Position numbers and translations under genes: made by a program
Assembly (NCBI GenBank): GCA_026397725.1
Contig: JAPLUI010000396.1
Coordinates: 1-42,317, forward strand
DNA: 42,317 bases
DNA from: Verrucomicrobiota bacterium
GTDB lineage: Bacteria > Verrucomicrobiota > Verrucomicrobiia > Verrucomicrobiales > Akkermansiaceae
Reading direction: 5' to 3'
The notes under the pieces: generated by a model
Database searches by the model: none
What the model saw: the letters and a program-made list of their open reading frames with translations, nothing else
What the model was told of the DNA's origin: nothing
In this document: positions 25,701 through 33,121 of the stretch, piece by piece
Numbering within the stretch: the stretch's first letter is position 1
How the letters are laid out: each line of letters begins with the position of its first letter

Positions 25701-28379
25701 GTCAATGGCGACGCAACTTATGACGGCGGCACCATCACCGGCGCCGGCTATTACGCTCCGCCAACCAGCAATACGGTGGTTGCCAGTTCGACCATCAGCA
25801 CCACCAACTTCAATTTCGATCGCGGAAACTGGACTCTCAATCCCGGTGGCAACCTGACGGTGGCGGTCACGGACTATGACCTCGACGCGATCTCCCATGC
25901 CTTTGACTTCAGCATCACCATCACCGACGCCACCCTCAAAGTCACCTCGGCCGATCCGACCTTCATCGTGGATGGCGTGATGAACTGCCATTCCACCATC
26001 ACCCATGCCGCCTGGGGCGCGGGTTCCGACCCGCTCGATATCGGCAACGATTCCGGCAGTCTCGATGCGACCCTGAACATCACCGGCACCGGGCACACCC
26101 AGATCGCCACCGATATTGATTTCAAATCGGATGCCAATGTTGACATCGCCACAGGTGCCACGCTCCAACTGCTCGGCACCGCCACTTTCGACTCCGTCAA
26201 CGGCGCGAACAACGCGGAATTCACCGGGGCCGGGCGGCTGCAAGCCAACCGCGAAGTGTATTTCAACGAGGCCACCACCTTCAACATGACTGGCGGTTCC
26301 ATCGATCTGGACGGGGCCGACGCAATCGGTGACACGATCTATGTCAAGGCTCCGGTGGTTATCAAGGTGGCCACCATGGACAGCTTCGGCAATTCCAATT
26401 TTTCCGGCACCAACGTTCTCGACGTCAACCACTCGACCGGCACCGGCACGCTTACCGTCAACCTCGACAGCCCGACCGCCGAATGGACCTTGAATGGCCC
26501 TGGCTCTTTGCTGCTCACCAATGACCCCGCCGCCGCCGCCGTCACCTTGCTCGCCGGCTCCGACGTGAATCTCAACGGCATCGTCAATGTCACCGGCGAT
26601 GTCCGTACCGACGCCCGGGTGGATGTCGGCGGCTCCGTCAACATTCAAACCGTCGGCAAACCGTTCCGGCTTTCCGGGGGCGATCTGACCGCCACCAACA
26701 CCCTGGTCGGCGGAGTGTTCAACGGCCCCGGCCTGCTCGGTGCCGATAGCGCCAGCAGCTTGATCGGCCACGGCACCATCAATGCCAACGTTGATTTCGA
26801 CGGCAATGCCGACCTGTTCGCCGACAACGGGACGCTGACCGTCAACAGCTCCATCATCGATGCCCGCTTCGTTGGCACCAACGACACTGACGGGGTGCTC
26901 AATGTGGTCAACGCCTGGAACTCGAACACCGTCACCGGGGTGTACTTGAAGGGCGGCGAACTGAAGGGCGGCATCCTCACCAACGACGGCACCGGCGGGA
27001 TCACCGGCTCCGGTTTGGTGTCCTCCAGGGTCATCAACAACAACACCATCACCGCCACCAACAGCGCCGCCCCGCTGATTCTGCAAACGGTCGGCAATGA
27101 CAACGACTGGGACGGCAACCTCACCCCCGAAACGGGCCGCTTGCAGGCGAACGCGGGCACTCTCGAACTCCGGAGCAGCGGCGGCGGTTTTAGTTTCAAC
27201 AGCACAGTGACTGCGGTCAACGGCGGCACCGTCTTTGCCAACGGCTTTGATCTCGAGATGGCGGTCGGCTCGACGTTGAATCTCACCTCCGGCACCTTCA
27301 AACAATCCAATGGAATCACCACCAACCTCTACGGCACGATCACGGTGGGGGCCGGCACCTCGCAACTCCTCGGCGCGGCTACGGGCGGTTTCCGCTTCAA
27401 TGGTACCAGTGCCACCACCCTGACCGGCAACCTCCTCCTGGATTGTCCCACCACGACCATTCAGACCGGGGCGGCTTTCGCCGGAGCGGGCCGCCTGGTC
27501 AATCTGCCCGGCCGTCGGCTGGCACCCGACAATCTGGCCTCCGTGAATGCGCTGGTTGAAAACCGCGGCACCCTCACCCCGGGCACCACCAGCGCCGCCC
27601 GGAATGACGTGCTGGACTACATGCAAACGGCTGCCGGGACCCTCGCGATGGACCTCAACGGCACGACCCTTGGCAATTTCGACCGGCTGCTGGTCAACGG
27701 TTCCGCCCAACTCGCCGGAAACCTCACCCTGACTCTCGGCGGCGGCTATGTGCCGGCGCTCGGCAATACCTTCACCATCGTCTCGGCGACAGGAGGGGTG
27801 ACCGGTGCCTTCGCACCGCTGGTTCAACCCGTCGGCATGCCGTCAGGCACGGCCTTTACCGTCACCTACACTCCCACCACGGTGGTGTTGTCGGTGGTGA
27901 CCCCGTTTGAAGCCTGGATCAACTCCTTCACGGCCCTGACCAATCCTGCCGACAAGACCAAGAGCGCCGATCCGGATCACGACACCATGAACAACCTCGG
28001 TGAGTTCGGGCTCGACGGTGATCCGACCAGCGGGGCCAATACCGGCAAAGTGGTCGGCAAGATCGCCTCGGTCGGTGGCAGCAAGGCGTTGACCCTCACC
28101 CTGCCCGTGCGCACCGGAGCCATCCTGGATCCCACCGATCCGGTGGGTGGCGAACTGGTGCTCAAGCAGAGTGCCGATGGCCTGAAGTATCGGATTCAGG
28201 CTTCGGATGAGTTGAGTGCATGGACGCTTACGGTGACCGAAGTCACCGGCGCGGATGCAGCGGTGATCCAACGGGGGCTGCCCGCGTTGCATAGCGGGTG
28301 GGGCTATCGGACCTTCCGCAGCCCCGGCCCGGTCGCCGGTGATCCCATCGAGTTCATGCGGGCGGTGATTTCGGAATAA
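22785..28379 (+). CDS. giant secreted beta-helix (autotransporter-like) repeat protein
   Basis: About 1864 residues from the ATG at 22785 (an in-frame start at 22740 adds 15). The N-terminus has an unusually long charged region before a hydrophobic core and cleavage after ARA (residue 69), like extended autotransporter signal peptides. The body is Asn/Thr/Gly-rich with many NGNTTI, GAGTLRV and TVNGP turns, typical of autotransporter-associated beta-strand repeats forming a parallel beta-helix. Three exact 152-residue units run at residues 530-985. Near the C-terminus, SADPDHDTMNNLGEFGLDGDPTSG resembles a calcium-binding TSP3 segment, followed by a beta domain (WGYRTFRSPG). There is no 12-strand outer-membrane barrel and no PEP-CTERM, so the export and anchoring route is unclear. 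It is probably a surface adhesin or matrix protein. Confidence 0.85.
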   Translation: MSRKVLVNRLISLNRFVSRDRKLSLPTFSPAGEEVTKQGHFARSGCHRCGLGAGLLAISVLCSFQHARAAIITWIGGNVDWVDATGAANWNPADEPDSNDDVIFSTANTVNLGSSNFILSLALSGGISLNTNNFDLTVDGLLQLTGAGTDLTIGGSASSVSADFVTINTDGRIYLDGGALRIADETAAGLLDIKAGGILSGQGTIYLDDALAVATTLMDNEGTLSASALGVAIGMPAAGMLVIPPANSFARIDLDGTSGGGIVSVGRNQLLDINVPLTDSFGGDLNLSHASTINLSPAWTMNAGTLDADNGAVAAPFPIAANTSYIAGAAFTQTGGIITVVDTDGTLQFNAPFTQTGGNLVNNGKVVFNAAATIGAGANFTMPTDYSSLTVAAGVTVAVNQANFNADGNGTAANAITVNSAGTLDLNLGAGADEALNGPVILNGGTLDVTTLSNTWSINSALAIGASTGFSELNGEAVTIYGAVTVGGSSQLGVSTNSVWENAASLAIASGGWVDFGAGNTLSGITSITGAGTLRVLAPTTVTENSTIAVNTFDWDGTASGTVHTINDGVTLTINSPNIDTDGKINDSITLGASGSTLTVNGPASWEMQGTLSTNSANVGTAALAGTSRMVLATANGLFNVNGNTIANAPITFNPSSVTTVAAGATLDLNAVPTFSGGAITGAGRLRVGGSSVVTANTAISAGTLDWDRSAFGHTHTINEGVSLTITSPVLEDGAMSDSVTLRGNGTTLTMSGPASWEMRGTLTTNPLALGTATVGGTSRMVLTSASGILNANGNTTVSAPITLGPSSATNVAASALLTLGANSTIFNGGTVAGAGTLRVGSTSTASANTTISVNTFDWDGTGSGSLHSISDGVTFTINSPVFDDDGAMNDPLSLGGSGATLTVNGPVSWEMRRALTTNTPAVGTATIGGTSRLVLTSADASFIANGNTTISAPITFGTASVTTVAASAMLTVNGDATYDGGTITGAGYYAPPTSNTVVASSTISTTNFNFDRGNWTLNPGGNLTVAVTDYDLDAISHAFDFSITITDATLKVTSADPTFIVDGVMNCHSTITHAAWGAGSDPLDIGNDSGSLDATLNITGTGHTQIATDIDFKSDANVDIATGATLQLLGTATFDSVNGANNAEFTGAGRLQANREVYFNEATTFNMTGGSIDLDGADAIGDTIYVKAPVVIKVATMDSFGNSNFSGTNVLDVNHSTGTGTLTVNLDSPTAEWTLNGPGSLLLTNDPAAAAVTLLAGSDVNLNGIVNVTGDVRTDARVDVGGSVNIQTVGKPFRLSGGDLTATNTLVGGVFNGPGLLGADSASSLIGHGTINANVDFDGNADLFADNGTLTVNSSIIDARFVGTNDTDGVLNVVNAWNSNTVTGVYLKGGELKGGILTNDGTGGITGSGLVSSRVINNNTITATNSAAPLILQTVGNDNDWDGNLTPETGRLQANAGTLELRSSGGGFSFNSTVTAVNGGTVFANGFDLEMAVGSTLNLTSGTFKQSNGITTNLYGTITVGAGTSQLLGAATGGFRFNGTSATTLTGNLLLDCPTTTIQTGAAFAGAGRLVNLPGRRLAPDNLASVNALVENRGTLTPGTTSAARNDVLDYMQTAAGTLAMDLNGTTLGNFDRLLVNGSAQLAGNLTLTLGGGYVPALGNTFTIVSATGGVTGAFAPLVQPVGMPSGTAFTVTYTPTTVVLSVVTPFEAWINSFTALTNPADKTKSADPDHDTMNNLGEFGLDGDPTSGANTGKVVGKIASVGGSKALTLTLPVRTGAILDPTDPVGGELVLKQSADGLKYRIQASDELSAWTLTVTEVTGADAAVIQRGLPALHSGWGYRTFRSPGPVAGDPIEFMRAVISE
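24372..25739 (+). repeat. three tandem 456-bp units within the beta-helix gene
   Basis: Units start at 24372, 24828 and 25284, each exactly 456 bp (152 codons), and a fourth begins at 25740 but diverges. Each opens with GAGTLRV or a variant, and carries (T/D)W-D-(G/R), H(T/S)I-(N/S)-(D/E)G-V, SWEMxxxL and TSRMVL or similar. Equal length with diverged sequence suggests old duplication under a structural length constraint. Recombination between units would change protein length by 152 residues. Confidence 0.9.
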
Positions 28380-28524
28380 CGGAACGCTCAGCCGCACTTG
28401 CGCCGCCGCGTAGGGCGATTGTCAAAACGGGGGGAGAGACTCCGCCGCATGGCGAACTCCGCAGTCGTTCCCCGCGTTGGCACTAATCGGAAGTGGAATT
28501 CCGCAGACTCCGCAGTTCTCAGGT
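28380..28524. other. convergent intergenic region
   Basis: 145 bp between convergent genes. It contains repeated CTCCGCAG words (28462, 28511) but no hairpin with a T tract. Termination of the two flanking genes is not explained by sequence I can recognise. Confidence 0.35.
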
Positions 28525-30348
28525 TCAGTCCATGAGATCCTCCATGATGCTCGGATCCTTGAGCAGCTTTTCATTGGCGGTCTGGACTTTTTCCATGCCG
28601 TCCTTGAGGCGTTTGGAAAAGTCCTCGGGCTTTTCGTCGGTCTTGGGGCCGTCCGCATAGGCTTGGCAGACGTTGATGACGGCTTCGGTGAAGGTCTTGA
28701 GCTTGGGATCGATGTTCGATGAGAGTTTCTTGATGGTGGCGACGGATTCCTTGGCTTCCTTTTGTTGTTCCTCGGTGATGGTGAGTGTCGGGATTTTGTC
28801 CTTCTCGCCGCGGATTTGGAGGAACAGCACGCCGAGTTGCTTGAAGATGCCGGAGGAGGCACCCTGGATTTCCTTGAAGGAGCCGCCGACGGTGAGGACT
28901 TTCGGGTTGGTGCCTTTGGCGTACTCCAGCAAGAGCTTGGCGGAGAGATGGTTAGGCATCTTGCTGACAATGGCATCCAGGCGCTTTTGGACTTCCTTGT
29001 TCTTGAGGATGTCGTGGCCTCTGGCTTTGACCACTTCGGCGATCTTGGTGAACGAATCGAGCACTGCCTGGACACTGGCGGACTTGGTCTTGCGCGAGAT
29101 GGCGGCGGCCTCATCGAAGTTCTTCATCGTGAAAATCTGGATGTTGAGGAGTTGGTCGGGACCATCCATGAGGAGGACGTCGGCGACTTCCTTGCCGTTG
29201 CCCTCGGGGATGCCGACGATTTTGCAGCCGCGCTTGGTGGCGCCGCGGATTTTGCCGGAGGTGCCGCCGATTTTCTGGACCATGCCATCGGCGGTGATGT
29301 CGCCGGTGCAGGCGAAGCCCTCGTCGAGTTCGTCGCCGGAGAAGAGGGAATCCAGGACGATGGTGAAGAGGGTGGCGGCGGAGGGTCCGTCTTTGGGCAC
29401 GTATTTGTCCTGGAAACCCAGTTCGATGCGGAAGCCGTTGGGGATTTTCTCCGGTTTGGAATCGTAACGGATCCGGAGAAACTTGACCACTTCTTCGAGG
29501 CACCCGCCCATCATCGAACCGACCCCCTGGTTGAAGGTGAACAACAGCCCATCCAAGCCCGGTTCGCGCAGGGCGGTGGCGTTGACGGTGGAGGCGGAGC
29601 CGGCGAAGTTGCCACCTTCAAGTTGCAGGACGACCAGCCCGTTGGCATGGTTCTGGTTGCGGGCAAAAGCCTTGCCGGTGCCGCCCGGCATCTTGACTTC
29701 CTTCTTCTCGGCCACCTCTTCCTTTTCATCATCCATGATGATGCGTCTGATGGGAGTGCCGGGCGGGGATTTTTCGGGGTTTTTCTGGCGGACAATCACC
29801 TTGCCGAGGATTCCTTGCCAGTCGGCCTTGCGGCCCGCCTTGGTCAGGGTGTCCTGGCTTTCCTTGATCTTGGGCGAGGACTCGCCCTTTGGCTCGAGGC
29901 GCAGGGCGACATCACAAACGTAGGCCGCGCAAAGCTGGTTGGCTTCGGCGTCCGCCTTGCGGGTGAGGGCGCGGATGCCACTGGCAAGGCGGCTGCTGAC
30001 GCGTGCCTTGGTGTTGGTTTCGCTGATGGTGGTGCCATCCGCCTTGAGTTGGGCCAGGGTGGTCTTGAGGCGTTCGTTCTCGGGATCAAGCCGGGCGGCG
30101 ATGGCGAGGGCGTGGGCGCGGAGTTCGTAATCGACTTTGTCCTCGTCGTCGAAGTCGCGGCCGACGCTGATGAGCGCGCTGACCAGGCCCGAGCGATCGA
30201 ACTTGTCCAGGGAGATTTCCTTGACCTTGAAGATCTCCTTGTCCAAATCGGGCTGACGATAGGCCGGGGCGGCGGGGGCCAAGGCGGATGCAGCCAGGCA
30301 TCCAAGCGCCACCAGCGTGGTGAAACGAACGGTAACTTCCCGAAACAT
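28525..30348 (-). CDS. secreted Lon-type (S16) serine protease without ATPase
   Basis: A 607-residue protein (start at ATG 30348; GTG 30330 is possible) with a signal peptide (about 1-28, ALAPAAPA) and no AAA+ domain. An N-terminal helical region (30-200) leads to a proteolytic domain of Lon type: KDGPSAATLF with Ser323, FACTGDITADGMVQKIGGTSGK with Lys366, then GCKIVGIPEGN. The 43-residue Ser-Lys spacing equals that of E. coli Lon (Ser679/Lys722), so the dyad appears intact. The C-terminal 200 residues are helical and charged. An exported S16 protease without its own unfoldase must act on unfolded or exposed substrates. It lies 104 bp downstream of a thioredoxin lipoprotein on the same strand, though a possible terminator intervenes. 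Confidence 0.82.
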   Translation of the reverse strand: MFREVTVRFTTLVALGCLAASALAPAAPAYRQPDLDKEIFKVKEISLDKFDRSGLVSALISVGRDFDDEDKVDYELRAHALAIAARLDPENERLKTTLAQLKADGTTISETNTKARVSSRLASGIRALTRKADAEANQLCAAYVCDVALRLEPKGESSPKIKESQDTLTKAGRKADWQGILGKVIVRQKNPEKSPPGTPIRRIIMDDEKEEVAEKKEVKMPGGTGKAFARNQNHANGLVVLQLEGGNFAGSASTVNATALREPGLDGLLFTFNQGVGSMMGGCLEEVVKFLRIRYDSKPEKIPNGFRIELGFQDKYVPKDGPSAATLFTIVLDSLFSGDELDEGFACTGDITADGMVQKIGGTSGKIRGATKRGCKIVGIPEGNGKEVADVLLMDGPDQLLNIQIFTMKNFDEAAAISRKTKSASVQAVLDSFTKIAEVVKARGHDILKNKEVQKRLDAIVSKMPNHLSAKLLLEYAKGTNPKVLTVGGSFKEIQGASSGIFKQLGVLFLQIRGEKDKIPTLTITEEQQKEAKESVATIKKLSSNIDPKLKTFTEAVINVCQAYADGPKTDEKPEDFSKRLKDGMEKVQTANEKLLKDPSIMEDLMD

Positions 30349-30414
30349 GCAAAGCGGTATAGCCACTCCCTGCCCGATACGGAAGCCAAATCTCTGGTTT
30401 CCGCCGACAGACGG

Positions 30415-30443
30415 AAAAAAAGTCGTCAGGCGGAGCACCCGCC
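30415..30443 (-). terminator. possible weak terminator after the thioredoxin gene
   Basis: On the minus strand a GGCGG/CCGCC hairpin with a 5-nt loop is followed, seven bases later, by a run of seven T (30415-30421 as A on the plus strand). The stem is short and the T run is displaced, so termination is probably partial and the S16 gene may be reached by read-through. Confidence 0.4.
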
Positions 30444-30452
30444 GCGCTTCGT

Positions 30453-31031
30453 TCAGCGCTTCTGGATGCCCGGCGGCATCCAGTTTTTCGGCATCGGCTT
30501 CACGGACTCCTCGGGTGCTTGGGTCGGCTTGGCCGCCGCCGCCGCAGCGGGGGTGATCCCTTGGGCCAAGCCCGCGATTTTTGCCAGGACGCTCGCCTCG
30601 CTGGGGCAGCCCACGAAGCGATCCACCTCACGACCGTCTTTGAAAATGCGGACGTCCGGGATACTGCGGACCTGCTTGGCTGCGGCGAACTCCTTGGCCA
30701 GGTCAACATTGAACCTGCCGACGTAAACCACCGCCGGATGCGCGGCGGCGGCCGCTTCCAGAATGGGCTCCAGTTGCCGGCACGGGCCGCACCAATCGGC
30801 GTGGAAATCCACAATGACAAGCTTGTTCCGCTGGGCAATGAACGCCTCATAGTTCGAGGCATCGAGGGTCGTGACTTGCCCGGTGCCGACAACGGCTGCG
30901 GCAGCGGGCTTCTCTGCAACGCTTTGCTTGAGTTTTTTGGTCAGGGATTGCACGCGCTCGCAGCCACTGCCGAGGACGGCGGCAAGCGAAAGGGCAAAGC
31001 CAAGCAGCAACGGGCGGACACGCATTGACAT
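30453..31031 (-). CDS. thioredoxin-fold lipoprotein
   Basis: A 192-residue envelope thioredoxin. A signal peptide ends in GSGC (Cys24 lipidation), followed by a short helical linker and one thioredoxin domain with WCGPC (Cys81, Cys84) and the cis-Pro region SIPDVRIF. The WCGPC sequence is that of a reducing thioredoxin rather than DsbA. An Ala/Pro-rich C-terminal tail follows (AAAAAKPTQAPEESVKP). Starts at ATG 31031 or 31025 are equivalent. The neighbouring S16 protease is also exported; reduction of disulfides before proteolysis is a plausible joint role but is inference. Confidence 0.87.
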   Translation of the reverse strand: MSMRVRPLLLGFALSLAAVLGSGCERVQSLTKKLKQSVAEKPAAAAVVGTGQVTTLDASNYEAFIAQRNKLVIVDFHADWCGPCRQLEPILEAAAAAHPAVVYVGRFNVDLAKEFAAAKQVRSIPDVRIFKDGREVDRFVGCPSEASVLAKIAGLAQGITPAAAAAAKPTQAPEESVKPMPKNWMPPGIQKR

Positions 31032-31297
31032 GCCTGCGATTCTCAAGAAATGGCCCCGGATTGCAAGCTCCAATGCACCTCCAGTGGCATTTTTCCGCAG
31101 CCCTGGCTTGCCGCCCGGTGAAAAAAATTCGCTCCTTGCGCTCATTCCTTTGCGTCCCCCATCACTTTCCGGTCGCATTTCGGTTGACAGGCGGGCGGCG
31201 ATTCAGGCAGTTTTTTCCGGCAGGCCGCAACGGCGGTTTCCGCTTCGGCTGGCTAATCGGTTAAAGATCGTTCAAACGCAACGCCCCCCAACAACAC

Positions 31298-32749
31298 ATG
31301 AATAGTCCAAGTTCACTCCCGTCCTATATCTCCGGCGCGACGCCCAATCCGCAAGCGAACCGGGCCCCCTGGTATAAAAACATCGCCCCCACCTATGCGG
31401 GCATCTTCCTCTGGTTCGTGTTCTGGCAGGATGCCGTGAACGCGCCCAACCAAGGCGGACTGCTCTCGTGCGGCATTGGCTGGGCCCTCCTCAGCCTGGT
31501 CGTCGCCGCGCTGGTCTGCCACTTCCTGTTCTACATGGTGCCCGGCATGTTGGGCATGCGCACCGGCCTGCCGCTCTACATCATCGGCACCTCGACCTTC
31601 GGCACTCAGGGCGGCTTCTTCCTGCCCGGCTTCCTGATGGGCGTGCTGCAATTCGGCTGGCTCGGCGTCAATGTCTATTTCTCGTCGGCATTAATAGGAA
31701 TGTTCTGCTTCCCCGATGCGAAGATCAACCCGATGGATTTTGCCACGATTCCCTTGGCGGTCAAGGGCATCATGGTGCTTTGGGGTGTGCTGGCCGCCAT
31801 CGTCGGTCTCAAGGGCATCCAATATGTGGCCAAGGTCGCCACCTACCTGCCGCTGATTCCGCTGGTCATCCTGCTCCTGCTGCTGGCCAAGACCGCTGGG
31901 GGGCTCGGCAGCTTTGATTCGCAGACCTTTATCGCCCTGACCGCCAAGGCCGCCCCGCAAGCACCGGCGGCACTGAACGGCTTCGGGGTGCTGGCCCTCA
32001 TGCTGACTTTTGTGGTCGGGTTTTTCGCCACTGCGGGTGCGGCGGGGGTGGATATCGCCAGCAACGGGCGCCACCAAGGGGATGTCAGCATGGGTGGTCT
32101 GGTGGGCATCGCGCTGGCAATCATTGTCACGGCGGGCATTTCGATCCTGATTGTGGCAGGCACCTACGGCTCGCCCGACCTGTGTGCCAATGCCGTCAAG
32201 GCCGCCGCTGGCAAGGACGGCTTGATCCTTCAGACGCCGGGGCTGATTCCGGTGATCATGGGCAAGAGTGCTGGCCTGATCATGTTCCTGCTGGCGATTG
32301 CGGCGTTCCCGCCGGCTTGCTTCTCTTCGTTCATTGCGGCTAACAGCTTCAAGACCACCCTCCCCAACGTCAATCCCTTCGTCTCCGTCGGCATCGGCGC
32401 GGCGGTGAGCATTCTGCTGGCCATCACCGGTCTGGCGGGCAAGGCAATCATCGTCTTCGTCATCATCGGTGCGACCTTTGGCCCGATTCTGGGTGCGATG
32501 CTGGTGGAATACCTGTTCAACGGCGGCAAGTGGAGCGGCCCGCGTGCCGGCTTCAATCCCGCAGGCTGGATTTCCTGGCTGCTGGGTGCCATCGTGGGGG
32601 TGCTGCCGATCCTCAAGATCTACGCGGTGCCGGCCGCCCCGGTCGCCGCCTTCCTCGTTGGTGCCGTGGTCTATGGCCTGCTCTCCAAAATGGGGATGCA
32701 ATCCGCCATCGTCCCGCTGCCCGGTCAATTGGCTGAGACCACCAAGTAG
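31298..32749 (+). CDS. NCS1-family cytosine/purine permease-like transporter
   Basis: A 483-residue inner-membrane protein with about 12 hydrophobic helices. The N-terminus (PWYKNIAPTYAGIFLWFVFWQDA) and first helices match the NCS1 purine-cytosine permease superfamily, as do GMRTGLPLYIIGTSTFGTQGG and the helix-break GFFATAGAAGVDIASNGR, where polar residues sit in mid-membrane. It probably imports a nucleobase or related compound with H+ or Na+; the substrate is not determined. It is not adjacent to the pyr cluster, so a role in pyrimidine salvage is only suggested. ATG at 31298 has no Shine-Dalgarno sequence. Confidence 0.82.
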   Translation: MNSPSSLPSYISGATPNPQANRAPWYKNIAPTYAGIFLWFVFWQDAVNAPNQGGLLSCGIGWALLSLVVAALVCHFLFYMVPGMLGMRTGLPLYIIGTSTFGTQGGFFLPGFLMGVLQFGWLGVNVYFSSALIGMFCFPDAKINPMDFATIPLAVKGIMVLWGVLAAIVGLKGIQYVAKVATYLPLIPLVILLLLLAKTAGGLGSFDSQTFIALTAKAAPQAPAALNGFGVLALMLTFVVGFFATAGAAGVDIASNGRHQGDVSMGGLVGIALAIIVTAGISILIVAGTYGSPDLCANAVKAAAGKDGLILQTPGLIPVIMGKSAGLIMFLLAIAAFPPACFSSFIAANSFKTTLPNVNPFVSVGIGAAVSILLAITGLAGKAIIVFVIIGATFGPILGAMLVEYLFNGGKWSGPRAGFNPAGWISWLLGAIVGVLPILKIYAVPAAPVAAFLVGAVVYGLLSKMGMQSAIVPLPGQLAETTK

Positions 32750-32771
32750 GTCCAGTCAAGTTCCTCATGGC

Positions 32772-32807
32772 ACCACCCGTCATGCCGCCCGGCGGCTGGC
32801 GGGTGGT
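32772..32807 (+). terminator. strong hairpin after the permease gene
   Basis: Nested arms ACCACCCG/CGGGTGGT (32772-32779, 32800-32807) and GCCGCC/GGCGGC (32784-32789, 32791-32796) make a stable structure 22 bp after the permease stop. No proper T tract follows (TGGTTTC), so it is a terminator candidate or a 3'-end stabiliser. Confidence 0.45.
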
Positions 32808-33121
32808 TGGTTTCACCGGGCCGCCCGCCGTTGTTCTAACAATATCCGTGGGACCGCCAGGCCTTCGCTGTCGCCGTGGCCTGCTGTTCAAAATCCTTCA
32901 CTGCGTTCGGACGTCCCATGCCGCGGCAGCAGGCGGCACCCAGTCCACGGACTCCGCTCATGGTTCCCTCCCGAATCGTAATGGTAGCGGTATCGCTCTG
33001 AGCGCCGTTGCCAATGGGATGCCTGGTTGCGGCGAAGGCGGAGATGCCGGGCCGCAGACGGGCTCCAGCGACGGTCACCGACCGCCGCACAATCCCTCGA
33101 ACCACTGGTGGAGGAGCGGGC
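32808..33121. other. intergenic with a repeat phrase
   Basis: About 310 bp between convergent genes. It contains a phrase (CATGCCGCGGCAG, then CAGTCCACGGACTCCGCT, 32919-32960) that resembles the one at about 16178-16200 upstream of the LamG gene. I find no gene. Confidence 0.4.

Noticed and set aside
24224..27827. Long antisense open frames (493 and 720 codons) opposite the beta-helix gene
   Set aside because: They are low-complexity mirror images of a GC-rich, repetitive gene and have no signal, domain or start context. The plus-strand frame is clearly real.
28762..30726. 654-codon plus-strand frame opposite the S16 protease
   Set aside because: It is a shadow of the minus-strand protease, whose dyad, spacing and signal peptide are convincing. 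The shadow has no family features.
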